Assembly: GCF_009741265.1 (NCBI RefSeq)
Contig: NZ_WOWL01000001.1
Location: forward strand, 930,001 to 994,000
Source of the DNA: Pseudarthrobacter sp. GA104
GTDB lineage: Bacteria > Actinomycetota > Actinomycetes > Actinomycetales > Micrococcaceae
Direction: 5' to 3'
DNA length: 64,000 bases
Below the pieces are notes generated by a model. The model made no database searches. It saw only the letters and a list, made by a program, of their open reading frames with translations, and had not been told where the DNA came from. Both the position numbers and the translations under genes were made by a program. The stretch's first letter is position 1; the number at the start of each line of letters is the position of its first letter. Shown in pieces: positions 1 to 8,512 of this stretch.

Positions 1-322
1 AGCGGAAGTCGGCCTCAACCCAGCGCCCGGCGGTGGCGAAGTAGTCGTCACCGATGCCGTTGCGGGTTTCCAGCGGCTCCTCACGCGATGCGATAGCGAC
101 GCCGGCCCGGCCCTTGGCCTCAGCCTCGGCGTGCAGGATGTGCCAGCCTTCGCCCAGCAGCTGGCGCACGATGGCGTCAGGGGCGCGGACTTCCTGCAGG
201 CAGAGGATGTCCACTCCGCGCGGCTCCAGCCATGCCGCCATGCCGTTCTTGAAGGCAGCCCGGAGGCCGTTGACGTTGACGGATGCGATGCGAAGGTGGT
301 CCTTGTTCAATGCCGAGCTCAC
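1..322 (-). CDS. xthA: Exodeoxyribonuclease III, N-terminal part (runs off the window)
   Basis: This is the first 107 codons of an exonuclease III / AP endonuclease, a Mg-dependent DNA repair enzyme that cuts abasic sites and trims 3' ends. Reading the minus strand from the GTG at 322 gives a start rich in family signatures: ASVNVNGLRAA (the metal-site Asn) near residues 11-21 and LCLQEVRAPD (the metal-site Glu) near residues 47-56, followed by the GRAGVAIASR strand. The GTG was chosen because a GGAG sits five bases upstream and the protein then begins directly at the conserved beta strand. The rest of the gene lies left of base 1. It starts ten bases after the stop of the upstream membrane protein gene, so the two are probably co-transcribed. 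Confidence 0.9.
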   Translation of the reverse strand, partial: MSSALNKDHLRIASVNVNGLRAAFKNGMAAWLEPRGVDILCLQEVRAPDAIVRQLLGEGWHILHAEAEAKGRAGVAIASREEPLETRNGIGDDYFATAGRWVEADFR

Positions 323-332
323 CCGCTCCACT

Positions 333-893
333 CTAGTCGATGATGGTTCCGGTGACCGGCTCTCCACTGCCGCCCGAGGACTTGATCATGTCCCTGGCGT
401 TGGTGGCCGTGATCTCAATGGTTTCGAGTGCCCGGTGGATGGTGTCCTGGTTGGCGGCGGCACCCTTGGCGCGCTCCTCCTCCACCACGCGGACCTGGAC
501 CTGGACAATCTTGAATGAGTGGTCCAGCTTGAGGTCGCGGACCTCCTCAGCCTGGCTGCGCTCGGCAACAACCCGGGTTCCACCCTGGTCTGCTGCGGCG
601 TAGGGGCCGCGCCCTGCAGCGGACGTGAACGCGTTCTGGGCTTCGCTGAGCTTGGCGCCGGCCCTCTTTGCCGCCTTCTGGATGCTGAACACCACAAAGC
701 AGGCCAGCGCGAGCCAGAAGGCTGCGATGACCGCAACAACCCAGCCCACGACGTCGTTCTGGTTGGCGGCGAAGATCACGGCCACAACGAACGCGGTGAC
801 CAGGACCATCAGTCCCGGGCCGCTGATGCGGAACATGGAGAATCCGCCCCTGGCGGGTTTGGAGGATGACTTGGAGCTGCCCAGAGATTGCAT
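333..893 (-). CDS. Small membrane protein with cytoplasmic C-terminal domain, unknown function
   Basis: A 186-residue protein of unknown function. The N-terminal 20 residues are basic and serine-rich. Two hydrophobic segments follow at about residues 28-45 and 49-70 (LMVLVTAFVVAVIFAA, then VVAVIAAFWLALACFVVF), and the remaining 115 residues are polar, helical and charged, so it looks like a two-pass protein with a soluble tail. I recognise no catalytic motif. It lies immediately upstream of the exonuclease III gene on the same strand, which suggests co-transcription and not necessarily a shared function. Start is an ATG at 893. Length and layout match uncharacterised proteins common in Arthrobacter relatives. 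Confidence 0.75.
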   Translation of the reverse strand: MQSLGSSKSSSKPARGGFSMFRISGPGLMVLVTAFVVAVIFAANQNDVVGWVVAVIAAFWLALACFVVFSIQKAAKRAGAKLSEAQNAFTSAAGRGPYAAADQGGTRVVAERSQAEEVRDLKLDHSFKIVQVQVRVVEEERAKGAAANQDTIHRALETIEITATNARDMIKSSGGSGEPVTGTIID

Positions 894-963
894 GCACCCA
901 TTCTCTCAAACCCCCGGGTGTGCTCCTGCCGCCTTCCACCTCCGGCGAACAGCGCCCCTCCCT

Positions 964-1029
964 CCCAACTAGGTAGCGCCAAGTGTCGTTTTGAACCCCC
1001 AAAACGACACTTAGCGCTACCTAGTTGGG
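964..1029. repeat. Long palindromic repeat, copy A
   Basis: Two 29-base arms (964-992 and 1001-1029) around an 8-base loop. The arms contain TAGCGCCAAGTGTCGTTTT and match at 28 of 29 positions. The single mismatch (C opposite A on this strand) becomes a G.U wobble in an RNA made from the minus strand, the strand of the adjacent ABC permease gene. The palindrome begins three bases beyond that gene's stop codon. Five relatives with the same core lie elsewhere in the window, so this is a repeat family and not merely a local hairpin. It may act as a 3' end or terminator structure. Confidence 0.9.
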
Positions 1030-1032
1030 GGG

Positions 1033-1866
1033 CTACTTCAGGAAGAGCTGGCGCAGGCGGACCGTGGTGAGCAGCATGCCGACGGCGGTCATCACCAGGT
1101 AGTAGCCGATGTGGACGGGGGTGGCAGCGGTGAAGGCGCCCACGCTGATCTGGCGCAGCAGTTCGACGCCGTGCCAGAGCGGCATGGCCTGGATCAGCCA
1201 CTGGATGGGCTGCGGGTAGACGCTCAGCGGGTAGAACGTGGCGCTGAACAGGAACATGGGCAGCATCACGAAGTTGACCCAGTCCATCTGCTGGAAGGTC
1301 TTCAGGAAACTGGTGATCCCCATCCCGATGCTCGCGAAGCCGAAGGCGATCAGCACGGAGGCAGGCACCATCAGGAGCGCCCAGGGTGTGGTGATCAATC
1401 CCATGACCCCCATCACCGCCGTGAAACCCATGGCGTAGAGCAGGCCGCGCAGGAGCGCCAGGAAGATCTCCCCGAGGACAACGTCCAGCGGCCCCAGCGA
1501 GGTGTACAGCATGCCCTGGTACAGCTTCGCGAAGTTCATTTTGAAGAACACGTTCCAGGTGGAGTCGTAGACCGCGCCGTTCATCGCCGAGACTGCCAGC
1601 AGGGCCGGGGCAATGTATGCGGCGTAGCTGATCTCCCCGCCGCCCGGGCCCTGGACGGAGCCCACGATTGCGCCGAGCCCCACCCCCATGGAGATGAGGA
1701 ACAGGACCGGCTCGAAGAACCCGGAGAGCATCACCAGCCAGTTTGTGCTCCGGGTGGCCAGCAGGCCGCGCGAAATGACGGCCCTGGCGTTGCGCGAATA
1801 CAGCGGCCCGAACGTCCTGCTGCGGGCCTGGTCCGGCGCGCTTTTCACTGGCAGCCCGGCGCTCAC
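1033..1866 (-). CDS. ABC-2 type permease, NodJ-like, second of two
   Basis: A 277-residue integral membrane subunit of an ABC exporter of the NodJ/DrrB (ABC-2) family. About six hydrophobic segments are visible, and it carries the family signature MLPMFLFSATFYPL followed by PLWHGVELLRQ near the C-terminus. Translation is taken from GTG 1866 (VSAGLPVKSAPDQ), whose first bases overlap the TGA of the upstream permease in a GTGA junction, implying coupled translation. A much longer upstream reading frame exists but runs through the neighbouring gene. With the partner permease and ATPase it forms a complete ABC-permease-permease exporter. Substrate is unknown: NodIJ relatives export lipo-oligosaccharides, while DrrAB relatives export drugs. 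Confidence 0.88.
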   Translation of the reverse strand: MSAGLPVKSAPDQARSRTFGPLYSRNARAVISRGLLATRSTNWLVMLSGFFEPVLFLISMGVGLGAIVGSVQGPGGGEISYAAYIAPALLAVSAMNGAVYDSTWNVFFKMNFAKLYQGMLYTSLGPLDVVLGEIFLALLRGLLYAMGFTAVMGVMGLITTPWALLMVPASVLIAFGFASIGMGITSFLKTFQQMDWVNFVMLPMFLFSATFYPLSVYPQPIQWLIQAMPLWHGVELLRQISVGAFTAATPVHIGYYLVMTAVGMLLTTVRLRQLFLK

Positions 1867-2711
1867 CTGCCCATCCTTGCCGCGAACTGCCGCCGGGTCA
1901 GGAACCAGCCCAGCGCCGCCGGGGCCACGAGCACCACCGCGTGGAGGACGGTGAGCAGCGGCGGCTGCTGGTACCCGTAGCTGAACACCCGTCCCAGTTC
2001 GGTGCCATGCCAGATGGGCGAGATCCAGCCCACCCAGCGCACCGCCAGGGGAAGGCTGTCCAGCGGAAAGAAGGTCCCGGAGAACAGGAAGAGCGGCATC
2101 ACGATAAACCGCATCACCAGCGCAAACTGGCCCTTGTCCTCGGTGATGGAGGCCGAGTAGGCCATCAGCGGCAGGCCAAAGGAAAGGCCCGCGAGCGTTG
2201 CCACCAGGATGGTGGCCCAGCCCCAGCCGCCGGGCGCGGCACCGAAGAGGACAACAGCGGCGAAGTAGACGGCGGACTGCAGCAGGAGGCGCAGGGTCAC
2301 CGCCATGATGTGGCCCGCCGCAATCTGCTGGGGAGTCAGCGGCGAGGCGTGCGGCCCGTAGTAGGTGCGGCGCCATTTGAACCCGTCCATCACGGGGAAC
2401 GTGAACTCGTTGGTGGCCGTCATCACGGACGCGGACACCAGCAGCGCCGGGGCCACAAAGGTCACGTAGCCCACTCCCCCGAAGGCCTCCGCGCCCTGCG
2501 CGTCTACAAGGGTGGCCAGGCCCACGCCCATGGCAAACAGGTACGCCACCGGGTGGCCCACGCTGTACATGATGATGGACCAGCCGTAGCCCTTCATCAC
2601 CCGCAGCACCTGCTCTGCGTAATAGAACGCGCCCCACCGCCGCGCCCTGGCAGCCGCAATGTCCGGGCTGTGGGCCCGCAACGCCTCCCTTGCCGTGCCG
2701 TCAGTCAACAA
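1863..2711 (-). CDS. ABC-2 type permease, NodJ-like, first of two
   Basis: A 282-residue membrane subunit, paralogous to the next permease downstream: both contain a FLFSxTFxPL segment followed by an IWHGTELGR or LWHGVELLR motif. About six transmembrane helices are visible, starting with an amphipathic segment and then YLFAMGVGLATLV. The start is a TTG at 2711 or 2708, both overlapping the last codons of the upstream ATPase gene, so translation is probably coupled. The downstream permease begins inside its stop codon. Having two non-identical half permeases suggests a heterodimeric channel rather than a homodimer. The substrate cannot be told from sequence. Confidence 0.87.
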   Translation of the reverse strand: MLTDGTAREALRAHSPDIAAARARRWGAFYYAEQVLRVMKGYGWSIIMYSVGHPVAYLFAMGVGLATLVDAQGAEAFGGVGYVTFVAPALLVSASVMTATNEFTFPVMDGFKWRRTYYGPHASPLTPQQIAAGHIMAVTLRLLLQSAVYFAAVVLFGAAPGGWGWATILVATLAGLSFGLPLMAYSASITEDKGQFALVMRFIVMPLFLFSGTFFPLDSLPLAVRWVGWISPIWHGTELGRVFSYGYQQPPLLTVLHAVVLVAPAALGWFLTRRQFAARMGR

Positions 2712-3702
2712 GGCTTCTGCCCGTCAACCGCAGGAACACGTCCTCCAGCGAGGACCTCCGCACCAGCGATGTCAGCGGCCGCAGGCCGCGGGACGCCACC
2801 TGCTCAAGGGTGGACTCGCCGTCGTGCGCGTAAATCAGCACCCGGTCCGGGAGGACCTCCAGCCGCTCCCCGATGCCCTGCAGCTCCGAGGCGATCGTGG
2901 TGTTCCGCTCGGATCCGAACCGCAGCTCAACCACCTCGCGGGTGGAGTGCTCGCGGATCAGCTGCGCGGGCGATCCCTCAGCCATGATCCTGCCCTTGTC
3001 CACCACGATCAGCCGGTCGCAAAGCTGCTCGGCCTCGTCCATGTAGTGGGTTGTCAGGATAAGGGTGACGCCCTGTTCCTTGAGCCGGAACAGGCGGTCC
3101 CAGAGGATGTGCCGGGCCTGCGGATCCAGGCCGGTGGTGGGCTCGTCCAGCAAAAGGATCCGGGGTTCGTTGATCAACGAACGCGCGATGGTCAGCCGCC
3201 GCTTCATGCCGCCGGACAGCGCGTCCACTTTGGATTTCGCCTTGTCCGTCAGCTGCGCGAATTCCAGCAGTTCGTCGGCCTTCGGCTTCAGGTAACTCAT
3301 GGGCAGGCCGAAGTAGCGCCCGTAGACCAGGAGGTTGTCCCGGACCCGGAGCTCCTCATCCAGGTTGTCCTGCTGCGGCACCACGCCCAGGTGCGCCCGC
3401 ACTTCGGGCCCGTGCGAGTCCGGGTCGAGGCCCAGGATGCGGAGGTTTCCGGAGGTGCGCCGGGTGACGCCGCCGATCATTTTCATGGTGGTGGATTTGC
3501 CGGCACCGTTCGGGCCCAGCAGGCCAAAGGACTCCCCCGCCGCGACGCTGAAGGAGATTCCGTCCACGGCGGCCACGTCGCCGTAGGTCTTGGTCAGGTT
3601 CTCTGCCGTAATGACCGTACGGTGGTCTTCGCTTCGCGGCCCGGCGGCAGGCTGGGCAGGGCCGACTGCTGCGCCCGGCGGCACGGCGGCTTTGTTGTGC
3701 AC
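2701..3702 (-). CDS. ABC exporter ATP-binding subunit, NodI/DrrA-like
   Basis: The ATPase subunit (333 residues from GTG 3702) of the exporter encoded with the two downstream permeases. Visible in order: an N-terminal alanine/proline-rich extension of about 30 residues, Walker A GPNGAGKST, Q-loop VPQQDNLDEEL, signature LSGGMKRRL, Walker B RILLLDEPTTGLDP and H-loop TTHYMDEAEQL, then a C-terminal regulatory domain ending LEDVFLRLTGRSLVD. That ending is typical of the NodI/DrrA group. GTG 3702 was chosen because TAGTCT lies exactly seven bases upstream, a leaderless arrangement; a start at the downstream GTG of VITAENL cannot be excluded. Confidence 0.9.
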   Translation of the reverse strand: MHNKAAVPPGAAVGPAQPAAGPRSEDHRTVITAENLTKTYGDVAAVDGISFSVAAGESFGLLGPNGAGKSTTMKMIGGVTRRTSGNLRILGLDPDSHGPEVRAHLGVVPQQDNLDEELRVRDNLLVYGRYFGLPMSYLKPKADELLEFAQLTDKAKSKVDALSGGMKRRLTIARSLINEPRILLLDEPTTGLDPQARHILWDRLFRLKEQGVTLILTTHYMDEAEQLCDRLIVVDKGRIMAEGSPAQLIREHSTREVVELRFGSERNTTIASELQGIGERLEVLPDRVLIYAHDGESTLEQVASRGLRPLTSLVRRSSLEDVFLRLTGRSLVD

Positions 3703-3709
3703 CCTCCGC

Positions 3710-3715
3710 AGACTA
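3710..3715 (-). promoter_or_regulatory. -10 element, leaderless promoter of the ABC exporter operon
   Basis: TAGTCT on the minus strand, followed by seven bases and then the GTG start of the ATPase gene. This spacing puts the expected transcription start on the start codon. The same layout recurs at several other genes in the window. Confidence 0.5.
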
Positions 3716-3767
3716 GTAGAGCTGCGGCGCAGGTGGAAGGGGACTGCCACTTCTGCGCTTAAAAGTC

Positions 3768-3815
3768 CGACGGCGGCACGGCCGCGTTCGTGTGAAAGGT
3801 GCCGTGCCGCCGTCG
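3768..3815 (-). terminator. Terminator hairpin after folD
   Basis: A perfect 15-bp stem (3768-3782 with 3801-3815, arms CGACGGCGGCACGGC) around an 18-base loop, lying just beyond the folD stop. Read on the minus strand it is followed within a few bases by a TTTT run, as expected for intrinsic termination of glyA-folD. Confidence 0.7.
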
Positions 3816-3838
3816 TGCTTTGCTGTTTTGGCCTGGTG

Positions 3839-4759
3839 CTAGGCGCTTCCCGGGCCGCTCTTCTGTGCCACCTGGCGTTCCGCGGCTTCCACCACGTTCG
3901 TCATCAGCAGCGCCACGGTCATGGGACCGACGCCTCCGGGGTTCGGTGAAATCCAGCCGGCCACCTCAGCCACGGCGGGGTCGATATCACCGTAAACCCG
4001 GCTCTTGCCGGTCTCGGGATCGGTTTCCCGGGTGACGCCCACGTCCAGCACGGCCGCGCCGGGCTTCACGTCGGAGGCCTTGACGATGTGCTTGGCACCG
4101 GCCGCGCCCACAATGACGTCCGCCTGCCGCAGCAGTTCCGGGAGGTTCTCGGTTCCCGTGTGCGTCAGCGTCACCGTGGCATTGACGGCGCGCCGGGTGA
4201 GCAGCAGCCCGATCGAGCGGCCGATGGTGACGCCGCGGCCCACCACCACAACATGCTTGCCTTTGAGGCTGTAGCCGTTGCGCTCCAGGAGCTCGATCAC
4301 GCCGCGGGGCGTGCACGGCAGCGGCGAGGTGATCTCCCCGTTGACGTTGAGCACCAGCTTGCCAAGGTTGGTGGGGTGCAGGCCGTCGGCATCCTTGGCG
4401 GGGTCGATGCGCTCCAGGATCGCATCGGTGTCCAGGTGCTTGGGCAGCGGCAGCTGGACGATGTATCCGTGGCAGGCGGGGTCCGCATTGAGTTCGTCAA
4501 TGAGGGCCTCGACCTGCTCCTGGGTGGCATCGGCCGGCAGCTCGCGCTGGATCGAGTTCATCCCGATTTCCGCGGACTGCTTGTGCTTCATGGACACGTA
4601 CAGCTGCGAGGCCGGATCCGCTCCCACGAGGACGGTTGCGATGCCGGGCGTTACGCCCTTGGCCTTGAGTGCGGCCACGCGTTCGGCCAGCTCGGCCTTG
4701 ATGGCGGCGGCGGCAAGCTTGCCGTCAAGGACCTTTGCGGTCTGGGTGGTTTCAGTCAT
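3839..4759 (-). CDS. folD: Bifunctional methylenetetrahydrofolate dehydrogenase / methenyltetrahydrofolate cyclohydrolase
   Basis: FolD interconverts 5,10-methylene-, 5,10-methenyl- and 10-formyl-tetrahydrofolate using NADP in the cytoplasm. The 306-residue length is close to the family norm. Seen in the sequence: [14 protein letters not shown], with the catalytic Tyr and Lys; the folate-site stretch [10 protein letters not shown]; the dinucleotide-binding [11 protein letters not shown]; and the C-terminal [15 protein letters not shown]. The gene begins three bases after the glyA stop, so the two form an operon that makes and then processes methylene-folate. A hairpin terminator follows. The purU gene on the opposite strand upstream of glyA completes a local one-carbon module. 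Confidence 0.97.
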   Translation of the reverse strand: MTETTQTAKVLDGKLAAAAIKAELAERVAALKAKGVTPGIATVLVGADPASQLYVSMKHKQSAEIGMNSIQRELPADATQEQVEALIDELNADPACHGYIVQLPLPKHLDTDAILERIDPAKDADGLHPTNLGKLVLNVNGEITSPLPCTPRGVIELLERNGYSLKGKHVVVVGRGVTIGRSIGLLLTRRAVNATVTLTHTGTENLPELLRQADVIVGAAGAKHIVKASDVKPGAAVLDVGVTRETDPETGKSRVYGDIDPAVAEVAGWISPNPGGVGPMTVALLMTNVVEAAERQVAQKSGPGSA

Positions 4760-4762
4760 GGG

Positions 4763-6058
4763 TCACCACTGCTCGTGCTGCGGGTACAGCGGGAAGTCGG
4801 CGGCCAGCTTGTCCACGCGCGCCTGCAGGGACTCGACGTCGGCACCGGTGCCGGCCTTCAGGGCGGTGGCGATGATCTCGGCAACCTCGGTGAACTCGGC
4901 GGCCCCGAAGCCGCGGGTGGCCAGTGCCGGGGTGCCGATGCGCAGGCCGGAGGTGACCATCGGGGGGCGGGGGTCGAACGGAACGGCGTTGCGGTTCACG
5001 GTGATGCCCACCGAGTGCAGGAGGTCTTCGGCCTGCTGTCCGTCCAGCTGGGAGTTGCGGAGGTCGACAAGGACCAGGTGCACGTCAGTGCCGCCGGTCA
5101 GGACGGAGACGCCGGCGTCGGCGACGTCCGCCTGGTTGAGGCGGTCGGCGATGATCCTGGCGCCTTCCAGGACGCGCTCCTGGCGCTCCTTGAATTCCTC
5201 GGTGCCGGCGATCTTGAAGGCCACGGCCTTGGCTGCGATCACGTGCATCAGCGGGCCGCCCTGCTGGCCCGGGAAGACGCTGGAGTTGAGCTTCTTGGCC
5301 CACTCCTGCTTGGCCAGGATCACGCCGGAGCGCGGCCCGGCGAGGGTCTTGTGCACTGTGGAGGTGACGACGTCGGAGTGCGGAACCGGGCTCGGGTGCA
5401 GTCCGGCGGCAACCAGGCCGGCGAAGTGGGCCATGTCGGTCCAGAGAAGGGCCCCGACCTCGTCGGCGATGGAGCGGAAGGCAGCGAAGTCCAGGTGGCG
5501 CGGGTAGGCGGACCAGCCGGCGATGATGACCTGCGGCTTCTCGGCGATGGCCTGTTCGCGGAGCTTGTCCATGTCGATGCGGAAGTTGTCTTCCTCAACC
5601 TGGTAGGCAGCAACTTTGTACAGCTTGCCGGAGAAGTTCAGCTTCATGCCGTGGGTCAGGTGGCCGCCGTGCGCCAGGGACAGGCCCAGGATCTTGTCGC
5701 CGGGAGTGATCATGGCGGACAGGGCCGCGGCGTTGGCCTGGGCGCCTGAGTGCGGCTGGACGTTTGCGTACTCGGCGCCGAACAGGGCCTTGACCCTGTC
5801 GATGGCCAGCTGCTCGGCAATGTCCACGTATTCGCAGCCGCCGTAGTAGCGGCGGCCCGGGTAGCCCTCGGCATACTTGTTCGTGAGGACGGAGCCCTGG
5901 GCTTCCATGACGGCGCGGGGGGCGAAGTTCTCGGAGGCGATCATTTCCAGGGTGCCGCGCTGGCGGCCGAGCTCCTGGTCAAGGACTGCTGCGATTTCGG
6001 GGTCGAGCTCGGCCAGCGGCTGGTTGCTGACGGCGGTAGTGGAGGTGGCTGTAGTCAC
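4763..6058 (-). CDS. glyA: Serine hydroxymethyltransferase
   Basis: GlyA converts serine plus tetrahydrofolate to glycine plus 5,10-methylene-tetrahydrofolate, a PLP reaction and the main entry of one-carbon units. The 431-residue product has the expected segments: [20 protein letters not shown] near the N-terminus, [11 protein letters not shown], the substrate-site [10 protein letters not shown], and [13 protein letters not shown] containing the PLP lysine near residue 237. Start is GTG 6058 ([12 protein letters not shown]), chosen because AGGAG lies seven bases upstream; the reading frame extends further upstream but without family similarity or a ribosome site. It is followed after three bases by folD. 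Confidence 0.97.
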   Translation of the reverse strand: MTTATSTTAVSNQPLAELDPEIAAVLDQELGRQRGTLEMIASENFAPRAVMEAQGSVLTNKYAEGYPGRRYYGGCEYVDIAEQLAIDRVKALFGAEYANVQPHSGAQANAAALSAMITPGDKILGLSLAHGGHLTHGMKLNFSGKLYKVAAYQVEEDNFRIDMDKLREQAIAEKPQVIIAGWSAYPRHLDFAAFRSIADEVGALLWTDMAHFAGLVAAGLHPSPVPHSDVVTSTVHKTLAGPRSGVILAKQEWAKKLNSSVFPGQQGGPLMHVIAAKAVAFKIAGTEEFKERQERVLEGARIIADRLNQADVADAGVSVLTGGTDVHLVLVDLRNSQLDGQQAEDLLHSVGITVNRNAVPFDPRPPMVTSGLRIGTPALATRGFGAAEFTEVAEIIATALKAGTGADVESLQARVDKLAADFPLYPQHEQW

Positions 6059-6337
6059 GAAAGAACTCCTGGCTAGGCGTACGGGCACTGCTAAGGTCAG
6101 GCTACCGGCTGGCGCACCTTCACACCGCACTGATGACAGCGCGCTGGAAGCTGCAGGCATGGTGCTGCAGTACTGACGCAGGTGCAGCCCCGAATCCGGC
6201 AAGACATGACCCTCGGCCCAGGCGTACGATCCGTGGTCTTCGTGATTGCCGCTCCCTGGTGGTTAGCCACCCAACGCCAGTTGCGACCCTCTCAGCGTAC
6301 CAAACCCGGGCGCCGCAGCGCGGGTAGGCTTGTACGC
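6059..6337. other. Divergent intergenic region between glyA and purU
   Basis: About 280 bases holding the divergent promoters of glyA (minus) and purU (plus). I see the glyA ribosome site next to 6058 and the purU -10 element at 6325-6330. I find no riboswitch-like structure (for example no glycine-type tandem aptamer) and no further gene. Confidence 0.5.
6325..6330 (+). promoter_or_regulatory. -10 element, leaderless promoter of purU
   Basis: TAGGCT followed by seven bases and then the GTG start codon of purU. No Shine-Dalgarno sequence is present, so the transcript probably begins at the start codon. Confidence 0.55.
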
Positions 6338-7198
6338 GTGAGTGAAGAGCAGCTGAACCAAGCCTACGTAGTTACCCTGTCCTGCCCGGACCGTCCCGGA
6401 ATTGTCCACGCGGTGGCCGGCGCCCTGCTGGTGGCGGGCTGCAATATTACGGATTCGCAGCAGTACGGCAGCCCTGCCACGGGCAACTTCTTCATGCGGG
6501 TAGAGGTGACGACGGCGGCGGCCAAGTCCGAGCTGCGCGCTGCCCTTGAGCCGGTGGCCGAGGCGTTCGGGATGCAGTGGAGCCTCAACACCGTGGGCCA
6601 GAAAGTGCGCACCCTGGTCATGGCCAGTACCTCTGCCCACTGCCTCAACGACCTCCTGTTCCAGCAGCGCTCCGGGACGCTGCCCATCGAGATCCCCGCC
6701 ATCGTCTCCAACCACCAGGACCTCGCCGGGCTCGCTGAGTTCTACGGCATCCCGTTCCACTACATCCCGGTCACCCCGGACACCAAGGCCCAGGCGGAGG
6801 ACAAACTCCGGGCCATCATGGCCGAGCACGACATCGAGCTGACCGTCCTGGCCCGTTACATGCAGATCCTCTCCGATGAGCTCTGCACGGAGCTGACCGG
6901 CAAGGCCATCAACATCCACCACTCCTTCCTGCCGTCCTTCAAGGGTGCCAAGCCCTACCACCAGGCGCATGCCCGCGGTGTGAAGCTCATCGGCGCCACC
7001 GCCCACTACGTGACAGCGGCGCTGGACGAGGGTCCCATCATCGAGCAGGAAGTCATCCGGGTGGACCACGCGCGGACGCCGGAACAGTTCGTGCAGATGG
7101 GCAGGGACGTGGAAGGCCGCACCCTGGTCCAGGCGGTGCAGTGGCACGCAGAGCACCGCGTGCTCCTGGACGGCAACCGGACCGTCGTCTTTAACTGA
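6338..7198 (+). CDS. purU: Formyltetrahydrofolate deformylase
   Basis: PurU hydrolyses 10-formyl-tetrahydrofolate to formate and tetrahydrofolate, balancing the one-carbon pool. The 286-residue protein has an N-terminal ACT-type domain (VVTLSCPDRPGIVHAVAGAL, about residues 9-85) and a C-terminal formyltransferase-fold domain with NIHHSFLPSFKGAKPY (catalytic Asn and His) and the Asp-containing ALDEGPIIEQ. GTG 6338 was chosen because it gives the family's length and because a TAGGCT -10 box lies seven bases before it; an in-frame extension upstream has no similarity to anything recognisable. It is divergent from glyA-folD, whose products feed its substrate pool. Confidence 0.95.
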   Translation: MSEEQLNQAYVVTLSCPDRPGIVHAVAGALLVAGCNITDSQQYGSPATGNFFMRVEVTTAAAKSELRAALEPVAEAFGMQWSLNTVGQKVRTLVMASTSAHCLNDLLFQQRSGTLPIEIPAIVSNHQDLAGLAEFYGIPFHYIPVTPDTKAQAEDKLRAIMAEHDIELTVLARYMQILSDELCTELTGKAINIHHSFLPSFKGAKPYHQAHARGVKLIGATAHYVTAALDEGPIIEQEVIRVDHARTPEQFVQMGRDVEGRTLVQAVQWHAEHRVLLDGNRTVVFN

Positions 7199-7228
7199 CG
7201 GCCGTCTTAAGGAAGGCGGGGAGGCGGG

Positions 7229-7891
7229 ATGGATCCGGCCACTACGGATGCCGAGCGGCGCCTCGCCGACTTCTACAACCGCCGTGCCGCCTCCGGGGCT
7301 GACTACCCGCCGTCGCATAGCCGTGTGGAGCAACGCGACCGCTTTATTGCCCTGCTGAAGTCCGAAGGGCGGCATTCCGTCCTGGAAGTGGGGACCGGGA
7401 CCGGGCTCGACGGCCTGAAGTTCGTTGAGGCCGGCATCCACTACACGGGCGTGGACCTCGCCGAAGGGCAGGTCCGCCGGGCCAGGGCGCGGGGCCTTGA
7501 CGTCTCGGTGGCCAGCGTCCGGGCCCTGCCGTTCCCCAGCGGCGCCTTCCCTGCCCTGTGGACCATGAGCACGCTGCTGCACATTCCCGCCAGCGAGATC
7601 GATGCCGTCCTGGCCGAGCTGGTGCGGGTCGCCGCGCCCGGCGCCCCGATCGCCGTCGGCCTCTGGTCCGGTGAGGATGAAGAGGTGCTGAATCCGGAGG
7701 ACGACGACGGCGAGCCCCGCTTTTTCAGCCGCCGCAGCGACGCCACGGTCCGGGAAGTCTTTGGCCGCCACGGCAGGGTCGAGGACTTTGTCACGTGGCC
7801 GGAGGGAACAGGCGCCGAGTCCGGCCCCGGCGCCGGGCACTGGACGCAGCACTACCAGTTCCTGGTCCTGCGCACCCCTCACCGCAGGTAA
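7229..7891 (+). CDS. Class I SAM-dependent methyltransferase
   Basis: A 220-residue cytoplasmic protein of the class I (Rossmann) methyltransferase superfamily. Motif I reads VLEVGTGTGLDGL (about residues 52-64), the acidic loop is YTGVDLAEGQV, and motif IV corresponds to LWTMSTLLHIP. The layout resembles the UbiE/Methyltransf_11 group, but the substrate cannot be inferred. Start is ATG 7229 after a GGGGAGGCGGG purine tract. It follows purU by 30 bases on the same strand and may be read through from it. A long palindromic repeat lies seven bases after its stop codon. Confidence 0.8.
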   Translation: MDPATTDAERRLADFYNRRAASGADYPPSHSRVEQRDRFIALLKSEGRHSVLEVGTGTGLDGLKFVEAGIHYTGVDLAEGQVRRARARGLDVSVASVRALPFPSGAFPALWTMSTLLHIPASEIDAVLAELVRVAAPGAPIAVGLWSGEDEEVLNPEDDDGEPRFFSRRSDATVREVFGRHGRVEDFVTWPEGTGAESGPGAGHWTQHYQFLVLRTPHRR

Positions 7892-7898
7892 CCCCGAA

Positions 7899-7964
7899 CC
7901 CAACCAGGTAGCGCCAAGTGTCGTTTTGAGGTTTCAAAACGACACTTGGCGCTACCTGGTTGGG
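7899..7964. repeat. Long palindromic repeat, copy B
   Basis: Perfect 31-base arms (7899-7929 and 7934-7964) with a 4-base loop. The core is TAGCGCCAAGTGTCGTTTT as in copy A, but the outer arm reads AACCAGG where copies A, D and E read AACTAGG; both arms carry the change, so pairing is kept. It lies between two plus-strand genes, seven bases after the methyltransferase stop and upstream of a leaderless promoter. Confidence 0.92.
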
Positions 7965-7981
7965 GTGGGGCGTAGGTGTCC

Positions 7982-7987
7982 TAGGCT
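7982..7987 (+). promoter_or_regulatory. -10 element, leaderless promoter of the gamma carbonic anhydrase gene
   Basis: TAGGCT, then six bases, then ATG 7994. No Shine-Dalgarno sequence is visible between the palindrome and the start codon. Confidence 0.5.
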
Positions 7988-7993
7988 TGGCGC

Positions 7994-8512
7994 ATGGCTC
8001 CTCTTTACCCTTTCGCCGGAAACACCCCGGCTGTCCACGATTCCGCCTTTGTCGCACCCACGGCGTCGATCATCGGCAACGCCACCCTCGCCCGGGATTC
8101 CAGCGCCTTTTACGGTGTCTCCGTGCGGGCTGACACCGCCGTCATCACCGTCGGCGAGGGCAGCAACCTGCAGGACAATGTGGTGCTGCACGCGGACCCA
8201 GGCTTCCCCTGCACGGTGGGCGAACGCGTCAGCGTGGGGCACGCCGCCGTCGTCCATGGCTGCACTGTGGAGGACGACTGCCTGATCGGCATGGGCGCAA
8301 CAGTGCTCAACGGCGCAGTGATCGGCGCCGGCTCGCTGGTAGCGGCCGGCGCCGTGGTGCTCGAAGGCACCGTTGTCCCGCCCCGCTCGCTCGTGGCGGG
8401 CGTTCCGGGAAAGGTCCGCCGGGAACTCACCGACGAAGAGTACGACGGCGTCCGGGCCAACGCCGCGCGCTACGTTGAACTGGCCCGGGCCCACCGGGAG
8501 CTGCACGCCTAA
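7994..8512 (+). CDS. Gamma carbonic anhydrase family protein (left-handed beta helix)
   Basis: A 172-residue hexapeptide-repeat protein of the gamma-class carbonic anhydrase / YrdA-PaaY group; such trimeric proteins bind a metal through three histidines at subunit interfaces. The three candidates are in VVLHADPG, VSVGHAAVVHG (first His) and the second His of that segment, near residues 64, 81 and 86. The hexapeptide rungs run from SIIGNATLARD to GSLVAAGAVVLEGT, ending with the family's PPRSLVAGVPGKVRREL. Whether it hydrates CO2 or has another acyl or metal role is open, since many members are inactive. Its stop codon interlocks with that of the convergent davB gene (8509-8512). Confidence 0.87.
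   Translation: MAPLYPFAGNTPAVHDSAFVAPTASIIGNATLARDSSAFYGVSVRADTAVITVGEGSNLQDNVVLHADPGFPCTVGERVSVGHAAVVHGCTVEDDCLIGMGATVLNGAVIGAGSLVAAGAVVLEGTVVPPRSLVAGVPGKVRRELTDEEYDGVRANAARYVELARAHRELHA

Noticed and set aside
964..1029. Interpreting the TAGCGCC palindromes purely as intrinsic terminators
   Set aside because: They lack a T run and share primary sequence across unrelated loci, which termination alone does not require; a termination role in addition is not excluded.
6059..6337. Possible glycine riboswitch upstream of glyA
   Set aside because: I found no paired glycine aptamer-like structure in the region, and the leader of glyA appears short.
6263..7903. A 546-codon minus-strand open frame opposite purU and the methyltransferase gene
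   Set aside because: It covers two well-supported genes antisense, and its product matches nothing recognisable; long antisense frames are expected at this G+C content.
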